Part shown: positions 1 to 11,488 of the stretch, piece after piece
How the letters are laid out: each line of letters opens with the position of its first letter
Position numbering within the stretch: position 1 is the stretch's first letter
Assembly: GCA_030844895.1 (NCBI GenBank)
Contig: CM061224.1
Coordinates: forward strand, 72,238,567 to 72,302,566
DNA from: Ambrosia x helenae
Lineage: Eukaryota > Streptophyta > Magnoliopsida > Asterales > Asteraceae
Direction of reading: 5' to 3'
Length of the DNA: 64,000 nt
Position numbers and translations under genes: made by a program
Notes under the pieces: generated by a model
Databases searched by the model: none
What the model was told of the DNA's origin: nothing
Seen by the model: only the letters and a program-made list of their open reading frames with translations

Positions 1-203
1 CTCATCATCCGATGTTGAGTCAGACTTAACTGAGCTCTCTGGTGTTATTGAATGCAAAGTATGGTTTTCAAATAACACATGAGATGGGACGGCCTTGTAG
101 TTTGCACTACTTGACTGTAAAGGCTCCTCAATGATATGGTCAACAACATATGCAATATGTTTATAGCTTTCAAGCTTCTTGTTGACCTTTTCTGCAAAGC
201 ACT
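1..203 (-). pseudogene. gag: Ty1/copia gag, C-terminal part beyond an insertion
   Basis: On the minus strand this stretch is open and reads FAEKVNKKLESYKHIAYVVD followed by an Asn/Ser-rich acidic tail that runs off the window. It continues the coiled-coil C-terminal half of the gag frame at 5420-7937. When one copy of the GCACT duplication at 199-203 and 5415-5419 is counted once, the two frames meet in phase, so this is the distal part of the same gene, displaced by the element at 204-5414. The downstream pol lies outside the window. The joining is seen directly; the copia assignment rests on the upstream UBN2-like domain and zinc knuckle. Confidence 0.75.
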
Positions 204-708
204 TGTTGATGCACTTTCTGTGGACGTCACTGTCGAATAGACTAGGGTTGAGTCTTTGTATTGTATTACATGAGATTGTGGTGATCCATAAGGGCATTTT
301 ATGGATCTGATGCATTTGTGAATATAGACCAAAACCTAAGTCTAGGTTCGACCGTTTGAGATGGTGCGAATGTGGAAGAATTCCACATTCGACCTCCTTA
401 AATGGGCGAAGGTGACTTATGGTTTTATATGGGCGAAGGAGAGTGTTCATGAACATTATCTCATTCGAACCCTTTTGCCTCATTCGAACCCTTTCACTAG
501 GGTCGAAGGAGACAAAAGTTTCTCCTTCGTATGTATAGAATGGGCGAAGGAGTGTGCCTATATATACCCATCTGCTCATTCGAACCCATTCCATATTTTT
601 TTTCAGATTTTTCATCATAAACTCACCTTGTTGCTCGTTTATTTTAAATCATTCCATTGTGTTCGCCACATCATACTGATCATTTTGCCATCTTATTCAC
701 AGGTTATC
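204..708 (+). repeat. Putative left LTR / promoter region
   Basis: Starts TGTTGATGCA next to the duplication and probably ends near ATTCACA at about 708. It contains a dense series of GGGCGAAGGA and CATTCGAACCC motifs (about 345-590) followed by a TATA box TATATATA at 559-566. The right boundary is approximate. Similarity to the right LTR is limited. Confidence 0.45.
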
Positions 709-1293
709 ATCAAGGATTTAAGGATTTAATCCCTGTTTTACATTCCGAGCCCTAACTGTTCAAAACTGATTAAAATCAACATAATTGTTACAATTGATGA
801 TTAGGTTTCATTAGATATGTGTTTTAGGGGGGGAATAACCATTATTCATGGATTTAAAACTAACAGACTGATCAATTGATCAATTTTTATGGTTCGAACC
901 CTAGTTTCAATTGAAAACACATGTCTAATGAACATTTGATGAATCTGGTAGATTAGGTTTGTTAATCGGCATCATTAGGTTTTGTTGCAATCAAATGGAC
1001 ATGTTCAGAAACACTAATTTTTAAAATTGAAATTTAAAAATTAGAACTGACTCCTTCGACCAGTACGAATGGGCGAAGGAGAAAATCAAATGGTCGAATG
1101 AGGAATATGTGGGCGAATGAAACATTTTATCAAAACTCATACATTCGTACCTTTTATTTCTCATTCGTACCTTGCAAAAACTCTTTCGTACCCCCGTTTG
1201 GGCGAAAGAGAAGGTTTGTTACCAAAACTTTTCAATTTGAAATTTTGTCGATTTTTTTTAACATGTGTTTTTGTTTGTTTTGCAGATTTAACG
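709..1293 (+). other. Leader with motif cluster and possible intron
   Basis: Non-coding sequence between the left LTR and the accessory frame. It holds a second cluster of CGAA-core motifs at 1050-1215 (CCTTCGACC, GGGCGAAGGA, CATTCGTACC, GGGCGAAAG). A pyrimidine-rich tract ending TTTTGCAG at 1278-1285 sits 8 bases before the ATG and looks like a 3' splice site, so the start may be reached by splicing. The donor is not identified. Confidence 0.4.
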
Positions 1294-4200
1294 ATGTCTG
1301 AACAAGAGAAGACGACGGAACAAGCTGGATCATCATCACAGCCTGCCAAACAGTTAGATTTTGAAAATGCGCATAACTACTGCGCGTATCTCGGAGACGT
1401 AAAGAAGCATACAGAGTTTGTTGGCATTATTGATTTTCTGAAGAGATGCAGGGTGATTGATGCCATTGCTACTCCGACGGTTATTTACAGGGATATTATA
1501 CAAGAATTTTGGTCGAATGCTAAACTTGACTTCTGGAAGTGCGAATCGTGTTTGACGAGCAAGATTCAAGGACAGAGAGTCATTGTTTGCGAAGATGATC
1601 TGAGAGAAGCGTTGAACTTGAATGATGAGCCGACGGATCCAAGGAGTTTACTTTTATGGATCAGCGAAAGTGCTTCCTCAGGATGAAATACAATGGACCA
1701 ATCACTGACGGTTCATTGCATAAGGGAAAACTGTGCCCTCAATTTAAATATCTAGCACATGTTTTGATTCATGTATTCGGATCTGCAGCTGGAGGGTATG
1801 ATTTGATGAGGAAGAGCATCAGTTCTATGATGGTTGCTTTAGTATTGAACAAACCGTTCAATGTCTCAGGCATGCTGATGTCTCACTTACTGGAGCCTGT
1901 GAACGGCACGAGGAATCTTAAGTTTCTACTTTATCCTCGTTTCCTCCAGATGGTGTTTGACAACAAGTATAAGGAGTTGAAAAGAGATCCTAAGCACATT
2001 GTTGTTCAGGAACATATGTCGCTGAATACACTCGCTAGGATGAAAGCGTATAAGGGATTGTCTGTTGATGAACGTCCTCCAGTAAGACGTTTATTTGGAC
2101 ATCTAGCTAGAGTTGATTATACAGATCCGGGTGAAGGGCTTGTGAGGAATGTAAACAGTGATTCTGATCCTGATAATCCGTTATATCATGTTGATCCTGA
2201 TGCTAAACGCAAAAGACAAGTTGTGAATGTTGGCGCAAAGAGTGGAAAGACAAAGAAACAAGAGATAAGGTTAGAGGTTTCTGAACCTGAGAAGAAGAAA
2301 AGTAAGCCAAGAAGAAACAAGACGATGGCAAAAAAGGGATTACATTTAGTTGATGAAGCGTCTATTGATTCAGAAGAGACGCTAGAGGATGAACGTTGGA
2401 ATTCAGATGCTGAAACGGTAGAGACAACCATGCCCAAGGCCACTGAGGCTGGTGTGTCTGCTAGCCAGAACGTTGATGATCAAGGGAACAAAATTCCTAT
2501 TCCCGTTGATGAAGAAGAGTTGGGTTTGAATGTAGATGAGACGTTTATTGGTTCTCCTGTGCAAGCTGCTAGGAAAGAAAAGAAGAAACAGGAGAAGCCG
2601 AGTATCAAGAGGAAGAAAGAGATTGAATCTTTGATAGCTGGTAAGAAACTACCACCGGCTACTAGTTCTAAATCACCGGTTACTGCACCAGCTCAAAAGA
2701 AGCAAAAGACTGCGACAACATCGAGCACACCACAGACTGAAGAAATGCCTATGGATGAGGTTAATGAGGCATTGGATAACGTGCTTAAGAAGATCAGAAA
2801 AGGCAAACTGCCTGATGTTGTTTAACCACCAAAGAAGACGAAAGTTTCGGTGGACAGTGACATTATGAGTGCTGTGAATCAGAGATTGTCAGAGATGATG
2901 AATCTTATCAACAAACAACAAACTGAGATTGAGCAGTTAAAATCTAATGATAAGAAGATGTTGGAGGTCGTAGTCACATCAGCAGATGATAACGAAGCTT
3001 TGAAGAAAACGATCAAGAGATTAAAGAGAGAAAATAAGAAGTTGCTGAAGCACGAGCAACGAAACACCAGGAGAATCATTGTTTTGAAGGAGGAGAATAA
3101 ACAGTTGAAGAAGAGTAACAGGCATATGGATGATCTGATCAAGAACTTGTACTCTCAAGCTCCTCAACTTCAAGCTGGTGAAGTAGAAAAGGAAAGAGAA
3201 GAAGAACAGGTTGATTACGAACTATCTGATGAAGAAGAAGATGATGAACTTGATGAAGATGCAGGAAACGATACAAAGAAGAATAAGAAAGATGATAAGG
3301 ATGATGGAGGTTCAGATGATGGTTCGAGTGATGGAAACGGCTCTGCTTTTGATGATAGTAGTGATGACGATGATGATGCTGGCAAGTTTACATATGAGAA
3401 GCGTGACTCAGATAAGGGTGGTGAGTCGAGCTCTAAGGCTCCTGGAGAGAATGTTGATGATGATATCTTCTGGAATGAGAAACTATAGTCATTGTCTGAA
3501 GACGATAAGAACAAGTATCGCCAGATGCTCACTAATCGAGTCGGGACGATCGACATGACTAGCAGGTTTCCAGAGATATTTGAATCGAACAATAAACTAT
3601 TCGAGTTGGAGTTTGATGACCCTGATCTTGAAGATGGGGAAGTTTCTGCGGCAATTTCAAAAGAAATACTTGAGGGTTTAGCAAAGCAAGTAGGCAAGAC
3701 TTTAGAAGAATTACTTGCTGATAACTTCATTCCTAAGATACCTGAGAAGGAAGCCGGGAATCATTCTGATGACCGTGACGTTCCTGCGTTTGAGGAAGTT
3801 GAAATGGAAGACATTACAAGCGAGGAGTATCCACAATACTTCAAGACTAATCAAGATTGTGGATTTTCCTTCTCAGATGAACTGCTAAACCATGCCGAGA
3901 AACTAGCGAAAGAGAAGAGCAAAGCGTTTGAAGATGAAATCTTTAGAGGGCATGACAAACCACGGTTCGAGCAGTCGGAGAGTTTGAAAGAATTCTTGAA
4001 GAAATTGAAAGAAAAAGAAAACAATCGTCCGAAAGCTGATATTCAAGGAAGCTTTTACAAACTTCATAATGGTATTTTCAAAGGTCGTGCATTGGCCTGG
4101 AAGTTTGTTAAAGAATTGAGATGCTTTGCAGAAAAGTGGGAGAAGGGGATCTTGTATTTCGACAAGTTTCATCACATGAAGACTCTACCCTATTGGGCAA

Positions 4201-4865
4201 TACGTGATATTTGTCGTCACCATTTAACGGGAGCGTCAAATAGTCAGATTACCTACTTTGCTGAGAAAATGACTAGAGAAAGCCGAACCAAGTGGGACTT
4301 GTTTAAACCACAATATCCTAAGCGAATTGTTCACAAGAAGGATATTGATCAGATTACTGGTATGCCCAAGGTGACGTTAAAGTACAAACCACCGCGAGTG
4401 TTGAAAAAGATTCCTTTGTTGCCTATCCCACAACACTTCGCCAAAGATTTCATCTGGTGGTATTATGATTGGAAGATTGCAGAGGCCGTGATTGTGTTGA
4501 AAGACGGAGAGACGAACTACAAGAAAGTACACATTTTTGATCCCATGTGGTTAATAAACTGTTCACATGAGGATATTATCATGTTGTTCTACAATCCGAT
4601 CTATTCAGATGCGAAAGATGCTGAGCAAGCAGGAAAGTACCAACGTGTGGTATTTCTGTGCTTTGCATACGATATCAATGCTGGGTGTGACTATGGAGAG
4701 AAGCTGGGAAAGTTTGTTGAGAAGCAAAAGGTGCCTGAATTGAAAACGAAGAAGCAAAAGCAATTTCATGAACCGGTGATGACAAAAGAACAGAAGATTC
4801 AACGACACATCAGACTGATGAACATTAGAATGGACGAAGAACGACGACAACAATCCAAGCAATAG
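1294..4865 (+). pseudogene. Asteraceae-type retrotransposon accessory protein (broken, about 1190 codons)
   Basis: One long frame starting MSEQEKTTEQAGSSSQ at 1294. Residues about 30-110 (DFLKRCRVID, YRDIIQEFWSNA, ALNLND) and the following block (KLCPQFKYLAHVLIHVFG, LLYPRFLQMVF) match an accessory ORF seen in daisy-family LTR elements. Next come a Lys/Glu-rich linker, a coiled coil (about 2860-3150), a long Asp/Glu/Ser acidic tract (about 3190-3470), and a C-terminal globular block with FIWWYYDWKI and HIFDPMWLINCSHED. Function is unknown. Damage is light: a frameshift near 1640, an in-frame TAA at 2823 and an in-frame TAG at 3486; otherwise the frame is open to TAG at 4863. No catalytic motif is recognised. 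A nuclear or chromatin-binding role is only a guess from the acidic and basic composition. Confidence 0.7.
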
Positions 4866-4878
4866 TCGAGGGGGAGTT
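4866..4878 (+). promoter_or_regulatory. Polypurine tract
   Basis: TCGAGGGGGAGTT directly between the accessory stop codon and the TG of the 3' LTR, the position expected of a plus-strand priming tract. Confidence 0.55.
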
Positions 4879-5414
4879 TGTAGATGCAAAAGTGCGACTA
4901 ATGCTTCGGATTGAACAACACATATGTTTTGGTAAATATCGTTGGTGCGAAGGAGAGTTTAAGTTGGTGCGAAGGAGACTTTTTGTAGGTGCGAAGGAAG
5001 ATAAAAGGTGCGAAGGTAGAAGACATGGATGAATGTGATTTTACTTTATTGTAGAACTTGGTTCGACCAGATGATTTGGGCGAACCTGCACATTCGCACA
5101 ATCAATTTGGGCGAATGTGCAGTCTATAAATAGACAAGTTTGATTTTTGAATGTAACTTTTGGATCATTATTATTCCCTCCACTTTCTGATATTCTCTCT
5201 AGTTTTTGTTTAACTCTTTTATCGTTCATACCTTGATTGTAATCATATTTCAACGTGTAATCGAGTTATTAATTAATGAAAAACCTTTGAAAATGATGAT
5301 CTATGTGTTTTAATCTGTTTGACTATTATTTTGTGATAGTTTTAGGGATTCCGCACCTAAAACTAACTTGTTTGATCATTCTTTGTTGTTATACGATCCT
5401 TTCACGCACATACA
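4879..5414 (+). repeat. Right (3') LTR with CGAA-motif array and TATA box
   Basis: Begins TGTAGATGCAAAAG and ends CGCACATACA before the GCACT duplication. Contains four GGTGCGAAGG units (4945-5020), then GGTTCGACC, GGGCGAACC, CATTCGCAC and GGGCGAATG (5058-5118), and a TATA box TATAAATA at 5125-5132. Length 536 bp. Confidence 0.6.
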
Positions 5415-5419
5415 GCACT

Positions 5420-7937
5420 TGATGGTAGCCATTTCAAGTTTTGTATTTTCCAATTCATTGATATAGTTGTTAATGGCTAATTGTTTTAAAGCTAAAGTCT
5501 TTTTAAGATCTGAAATGTCTTTCTTGTAACCATCAAGCACCTTATTGAATTCTCGTGCTTCCTTTTGATACGATTGACAGTTGATCTTAGCACTCTCAAG
5601 CTGAACCCTGAGTTGCTTATTATCCTCTGTCAATCTATCGCATGCACCACAATACCTCTCACTATTCATATCTAAATTAGATTCAGAACTTACTTGCTTT
5701 GGAGGCTCAGTCATCGCCATCAATGCAAAGTGTGCTTCTTTTCCAGCAAAAAAATTAGAATAATCGATTCTGGTAAAAGCATCATCCACAATGCACGATT
5801 TGCGCGTCATCATAAAATCAGCTTCGGCAAGAAGTTGATCGATATCTTCATCTGGTGAGTTAACACTAGCTTCAGAATCAGAATCGCTCTCCGTATCAGA
5901 ATAAGCTGAATCACACTGTTCAGGAACATCAGTAACAGAGTCAAGGATCAATCCCGACTTCTTCTCAACACAAACATCACTTTCTTCACTCAACTCTTCA
6001 ATCTTCAACTCAGACATCTTCTCAGTCACTAAAACATCTTCAACAGACACAGGCTCATCCTAATCCATCTTCTGGGCAACACACGCCACGTTACCAGCTG
6101 TAATCTCCTCAACACCGAGTTGCATACCAGTCCAATCAAATCCCTCATCTTTCTGGATCACCAACGCCTGATTCTGGTTATCTGGTTGGGTTTGGCAGTT
6201 TGGTGTAGAAATAGGAATGATAGTTCTGGTTGGATTGCGTGGTGTTTGATTTTGGTTCTGGTTTTGTGTAGTGGTTTGTCTAACAGTATTGTTTGGTGAG
6301 GTGTTTTGGCGGTTTTGATAAGTGTTTTGTGGTTGAAAATTGGAGTTGTTTTGACTTTGATATGATACCTGATTTTGACAGTTCTGGTAGTTGGTGTTGA
6401 AAGGATTCTTGTTCCCCTGCTATGCTGGTTGTGTGCATTCTCTCTTGAAGTGACCTTTCCCACCACAGTTAAAACATGTCACTTTGGCTTTGTTGAAGCC
6501 ATATGTGGTGTTTGGAGAAGTAGAAAGATCAGTTCTGCCCGTCTTCTCAATGAACTCAGTCGCTCGCCTCATAACACTAGCAAATGCCCACTGGATGTCA
6601 ATTAGCTCCATCTCCTCTTTGTCAATTTGTGCATAGTCCTCACTGGTTAGGTTGTTTTTACCAATTTGACTAGCGACTAACCCGTTATAAGAAGCGACCA
6701 TAGCAGAAACCAATGCTACATGTTGCTGTGCAACTTCAATAGTAACATTGTTCAAGTTCGAAGTCTCCAACACAATTGGGCTCTGATTAGGTTGACTTGG
6801 GTTCATTGAGGTTTGATTCATTTGAGGAATATAGGATTGTTGTTGAGGTTGGTTTAAATTTGCTGAATAGCATGCAGATTGTTGCATCTGTGAAAATGGT
6901 GGAATGTAGGTAGTAGTAGGGTATGATGGTGGTGTATAAGATGAAGTTTGAGCAAGATAGTTTATAGGGGCTTTGGGTGGTTCAACAATACTTGATACAC
7001 AAGCAATGTGTGGAGCAACAGTAGTACTAGAACTTGAACTAGCTAGAGATGAAGATGTACTGCCATGGTATAACTCTGGATTCTGAGGAACTTGTGCTCT
7101 TTTCTCCTTCCTCTTTTCTTCCATCTATTTGTTTTCAAGCTTCTAGATAAACTCATTGATGGTCCAGTATTGGTACACATCCTTCTCCTTGAGTACCTCG
7201 ATGTGTTGATTCCAGTATGGTGGCAACGCATCAGCGAACTTATCCACCAGCTCAGACATCGGTATATTGATCTCATAACTTGAAAGTTCAGTCAATAAGT
7301 GACAGTACCTCGGAATCAACTCCTTCAGCGTCTCATTTCCCATATAGCTGAAGTTCTCAAACTCTTTTCTTAACTCCTCCATTCTAAGCTTCCTCGTCTT
7401 CTCATTTCCATCGTGATGATTCCTTAAGATATCCCACAATTGCTTTGAAGTGGTACATGACCCAAACTGATGTAACAAATCAGTGTTAATGGCCTGGGAC
7501 AGTTGGGAAAATGCCTTCTTTTCCACCGCAAACTTCTTCTTCTCGTCCTCAGCAAGACTCTCTAATGGAATCGGCTCACCTATGTTCTCCAAAACCGGAG
7601 CAACATACCCCTTAGCAATCATTTGCCAAGATCCTGTTCCTTCTAATCCCATTCCCTCTAGATGAATCTTGAACTTGGTCTTCCATTGGTTGTAGTCTAC
7701 CATTTCCATTAACTTTGGTGGACGGCTCCCACTACCCGAAGATAAGTCATGAATAAGTGTAGAAATCGCATTGGTAGTCTGAGAGTGTACCGCCGCTGCT
7801 GCAACTCCCCAGTAATCAGCGATAGGTTGTGGTTGTGGTTGTGCAACTTGTTGGGGCATCGAACTAGTCATAGCCAAATAGTTAATCGGATTAGATGGTT
7901 GACTAGTCTTCTGAGCAACTACAGACCAAGGATCCAT
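5420..7937 (-). pseudogene. gag: Ty1/copia gag, N-terminal part (four in-frame TAG codons)
   Basis: Starts MDPWSVVAQKTSQPSNPINY at 7937. Residues about 70-260 form a UBN2/Retrotran_gag-type capsid domain (YNQWKTKFKIHLEG, SQLSQAINTDLLHQFG, LWDILRNHHDG, LTELSSYEI). A Gln/Ser/Pro-rich linker leads to a CCHC zinc knuckle, CFNCGGKGHFKREC, near 6440-6481. A second Gln/Asn-rich linker, an acidic stretch and a coiled coil (about 5430-5640) follow. All parts are in one frame but are interrupted by TAG at 7143-7145, 7125-7127, 6420-6422 and shortly upstream of 6050. The frame then runs into the insertion at 5414 and resumes at 203. Gag packages element RNA in virus-like particles; this copy cannot. The length and tail suggest a copia clade with an extended gag. 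No pol is in the window. Confidence 0.8.
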
Positions 7938-8520
7938 AGTTGTCTGCTGTTGTGGTGTTGTATTAGGTCGTGGTGTTGTAGGAAAGTTTCACATATTGTT
8001 CTGAAAATTACAAAACACAAAACGATTAGAAAAGTTTAATAACAGTTTCTACGTTCGACCCTTTTCAAATGTCGTGTGGTCGAATGTAAAATTTAATCCA
8101 GATTCGACCGTTTACAAAGGTTCGAATGTAGAAAATAACAGACTCGTTTCACTTTCGACCAATTTAACCCACTTTCGACCACCCGATTGGTCGAATGTAC
8201 AACTTATGGTCGAATGAACAACAACACACAAAAACTTTCTAGGTTCGACCAAATAACACTCCACGTTCGACCAAAAACTCCCTGGTTCGACCTAAAAACT
8301 CCACTCTCGACCAAATCTGATCATTTTTGTTGTAGTTAAAAAATACATTATTGTTGACATACTGGTGGCAGAAATGCAAGTCTAGAAAGGGGTCTTTTTG
8401 TTTCGTGGTGTATGTAACGTATAGAGATGGAGTGTTTTTATGTAATTGTGGTGGTGGGTTAGTCCTCTGCTTATCATTTGTTAATAAAAAGTTGACGCAC
8501 ATGCTGGAAAAGCGACAATA
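7938..8520 (-). other. Copia 5' leader / LTR with TTCGACC array
   Basis: Upstream of the gag start. On the minus strand a TTTTCAG (about 7999-8005) resembles a 3' splice site before the ATG. Between 8050 and 8316 there are about a dozen CGA-core motifs in both orientations (TTCGACC, GGTCGAA). No tRNA primer-binding site and no clean LTR boundary could be found, so where LTR ends and leader begins is not resolved. Confidence 0.45.
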
Positions 8521-8615
8521 AGACGACCCGACCCATTAATAATGTTTTTTTCTGCTAAGCCGCATTATGTAGCCATGGAGTTCTCAATCTCTCCATTTAA
8601 AGAGCTGGTTATATT

Positions 8616-8985
8616 CTAGGTTTTAAAAAGCGTGCCTCAGGCGCTTAAGCGCGAAGTGATCTGAGGTGTGAATCCATGCGCGTTACAAAATGCGTGCCAT
8701 TTTTGGAAAAAAAATCCACCGAGGCGCGCACGTTTCGTACATGAGGTTTTTTTTGCGCTTCAAAGTGTTATACATGTTGCTAAAAAGGTTGTACATTTAA
8801 GTTAAATCATAAACAAGCTTATTTATATCTATATATTGGGTAAATGTTGTTAAAAACCTATAGGATATATAAAATAATTATATAATAATCTTGCGCCTCG
8901 TGTACGAGAAGCCCACCACTTTTGCGCTTTGCGCCTCGGTTTTAGACCTCGTCACTTTTGTGCGCTTCACACTTTTTAAAACCAA
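8616..8985. mobile_element. Mutator-like MITE with 9-bp duplication
   Basis: Inverted ends CTAGGTTTTAAAAAGCGTG and CACACTTTTTAAAACCAA are flanked by the perfect direct repeat GGTTATATT (8607-8615 and 8986-8994). A 9-bp target duplication is typical of the Mutator superfamily. The 370-bp interior is non-coding, with GCGCCTC-rich arms (for example 8637-8660 and 8890-8945). Confidence 0.75.
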
Positions 8986-8994
8986 GGTTATATT

Positions 8995-11488
8995 TCAATA
9001 TTTATACCTTGACCTAATAATGGATTTATAAAAAAAATACCATAAAACCCATTTTGATCCGTATATGTTTTTATCAAAGTTGTTGTGACTCGAACCAAAA
9101 TGATCATCTTTTAAATTACCCACTTATGACCTGCTATCTTGCCCTTCATGAACTGGCCTGCATGTATAACATCCGCTATGGGTGACATTTGATTGGTGCA
9201 TACCAATTTGACCAGTTTCAAGTTATTTTCTTATTACCCCATGTTCACCGTTAAGAGTAGAAACAAGTCGGGCTACAGCTTCGAGTTGATCCCTCCTTTT
9301 TTCTTCTAATGAAGAGTCATTAGCATTTTTTTTTGTTGGAATATCATGTGGTCATTCATATTTTCCAATCCTCAAGTTTACTATGAATGTAGTGAGAAAT
9401 TTGACTAAGAAGGAGGAGAATAAAAGACACAAAATCATGCACAATCCTCATATTTTCCAACCCTACTCTCTCAATCAATCACCGGCACCCTTAACCAGCC
9501 CAATAACTCAAGACTAAAATAAGAAACAATAAATGTAGATAATCGTAACAAGTTCCACCAAAGTTAAGGTCCTTAAGCAGAGAAAGCAAACCATCACAGT
9601 TACGGGGAAACACATGAACAACAACAGGAAACACATGTCCAATGTAAAAGGAGAACAAAAGACACAAAATCATGCACAAAGCACATTAAAGAATGCACAA
9701 ACACACAACCGAATCCAAGCAACGGCCTCAACACCGCCACCACCACTACAACGCCACCAGGGGTACGACACTGACGAATTTGGGCAACAAACACCCCACC
9801 ATCATAGCTAACCTGACAGCACTAACGAAGGCTCTTATCCCACAAAACATGCATCCAGCGGCGCCAACTATCATCGCCGCCAAGGGTTTTGCAACAGAAC
9901 CCGACAACGGTGAACAGACACAGTTATCTCTCCATCTCTCTCCCTAAACCGTTCCCCAACGCTTAAACCTCCAAAAGCCTTAACCAACAAAATGGCTAGC
10001 ATAAAGCCATTGACGATCATAGGAAGCAAAACAGGTAGTGTCAAGCAACGGACAGTCACCGTTACGATATCCAAGAAAGAGACAGAAAAGAGGTACCAAT
10101 GAGAGAGTGAGAAAAGAGACGATGAGAGAGATAGAAAGCTTGTGAGAATGAGAAGGAGAGAGAGTGAGAGGGACCTATACCCAAACAACGTACAATCACA
10201 TAAAGTGACGATACAACCCGCCCCTAAACAAAAAATAGACAGAACACAAGGTACAACAAGATCCACAAGCACCTTCCAAACTAGTATTACTTAAATTTGC
10301 CTCCATTTAACAAACTTATTTTAGTAAATACATTATTTAATGCAAATAAGATTACTTACTTAATTACGTTATTAATAATAATCACTCTAAAATATAATTA
10401 AGTATTTGTATATAATAATAACCAAATATAACAGTTTTTAAGGCATGGTGAATTAGATTGTACCATTCAAAAGAGTCTCGATGACATCGCCACATCACGT
10501 AGTATTATCTTACTTAAATACACAAGTATGTAATTACTAAATATTTACATATTTAAAATATTAATAATATTATGACACGCAAATGTAATAAGTGTTTAAT
10601 ACATGTTAGGTTAAATTGTACTATCCAAAGGGATCTTGGTGACACCAACTGCATCACGCAGACAATTTTATATGACTGGGCCACGTGGCAAGATTTGTAT
10701 AGTTGTCTTTTTCTATACCTTTTTTTCTTTACCATGCTATAGTATAAGACTAGAACATGATACTCACACAATCATTTGCTTTGGTGTGTTGTTAGCTGGG
10801 GAGGTGGCTTATCATCCACAAGAGATGCATGTTCACCTGTTGATCTTATAAGACCGGTCCATTTCAGCCATCTTTTCTCCTTTTTTATCATTCTTGTCTT
10901 TTAGTTTTTGGTAGAAAAAGTTGGGGAAACTAGGTAGTTTAAAGAGATTGATTGTGGATGTGATTGAAAAAAATGGTTTGTGTTTGGGGGACGACAAAAT
11001 GACAGAGCATGGAACGTGTGTCCGTCAAACACACTAGTTGTACTTATATATTAAAATTATTGATTGTATTAATCATTAGTAGATTAATACATTTTAGGTG
11101 TGTACATTTTAACTTTCAAATTTTATTAGTATTAATAACATGAGAGTGGCTCGAGTTCTAATGTGTGCTTTTGATATTTTTAATTAAGCCAACTGATGCT
11201 AATGTAAACTCCACATGGAAGCACAAGTTTTTTTGTAGTATTAATAGTAAGATGTGTATTAATCAATAGTGATGTACAAGTCCATGTTGTACAAGTTGTT
11301 ATGGCAAGATGTGTTTTTTTTTTTAATTTCACGTCTTATGATATGAATATATAAGCTTTTAATTTATTAATTACTTTGAAATACTAAAAAAACACGCTAC
11401 ACAATTCTGATTTTTTATGTTGTTATATAAATTGTATTGAAAATATAGTTGTATTTAAAAAGAGTATTTTTTTGTACTTTTTTTACGA
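8995..11488. other. Intergenic, no supported gene
   Basis: No coding signal. A 27-bp direct repeat (AAAAGACACAAAATCATGCA core) occurs near 9421 and 9657. The block 9500-10270 is compositionally distinct (CA-rich) but unrecognised. An imperfect repeat of about 45 bp occurs at about 10457-10500 and 10615-10660 (TTGTACCATTCAAAAG versus TTGTACTATCCAAAGG). The rest is AT-rich. Confidence 0.6.

Larger units (their letters stand above)
204..5414 (+). mobile_element. Non-autonomous LTR-bounded element carrying only an accessory ORF
   Basis: The element is bounded by TG...CA ends and a perfect 5-bp duplication GCACT (199-203 and 5415-5419), and it interrupts a copia gag in frame. It holds one long, damaged plus-strand reading frame (1294-4865), then a purine tract (4867-4876, GAGGGGGAG core) and a 3' LTR-like end from 4879. 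No gag, protease, integrase or reverse transcriptase is present. The proposed left LTR (204 to about 708) and right LTR share only their first bases, the clustered CGAA motifs and a TATA box, so they are not an ordinary near-identical pair. Probably mobilised in trans by a copia relative (inference). Confidence 0.7.

Noticed and set aside
361..729. 122-codon plus-strand open frame
   Set aside because: Lies over the motif array, TATA box and leader of the LTR; no domain and no conservation expected.
3215..3730. 171-codon minus-strand Ser-rich open frame
   Set aside because: Antisense shadow of the acidic GAT/GAA-rich coding tract of the accessory gene.
9871..10272. 133-codon minus-strand open frame
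   Set aside because: Leu/Ser-rich reading of a CT/GA-rich stretch, with no domain, no homologous pattern and no codon structure.
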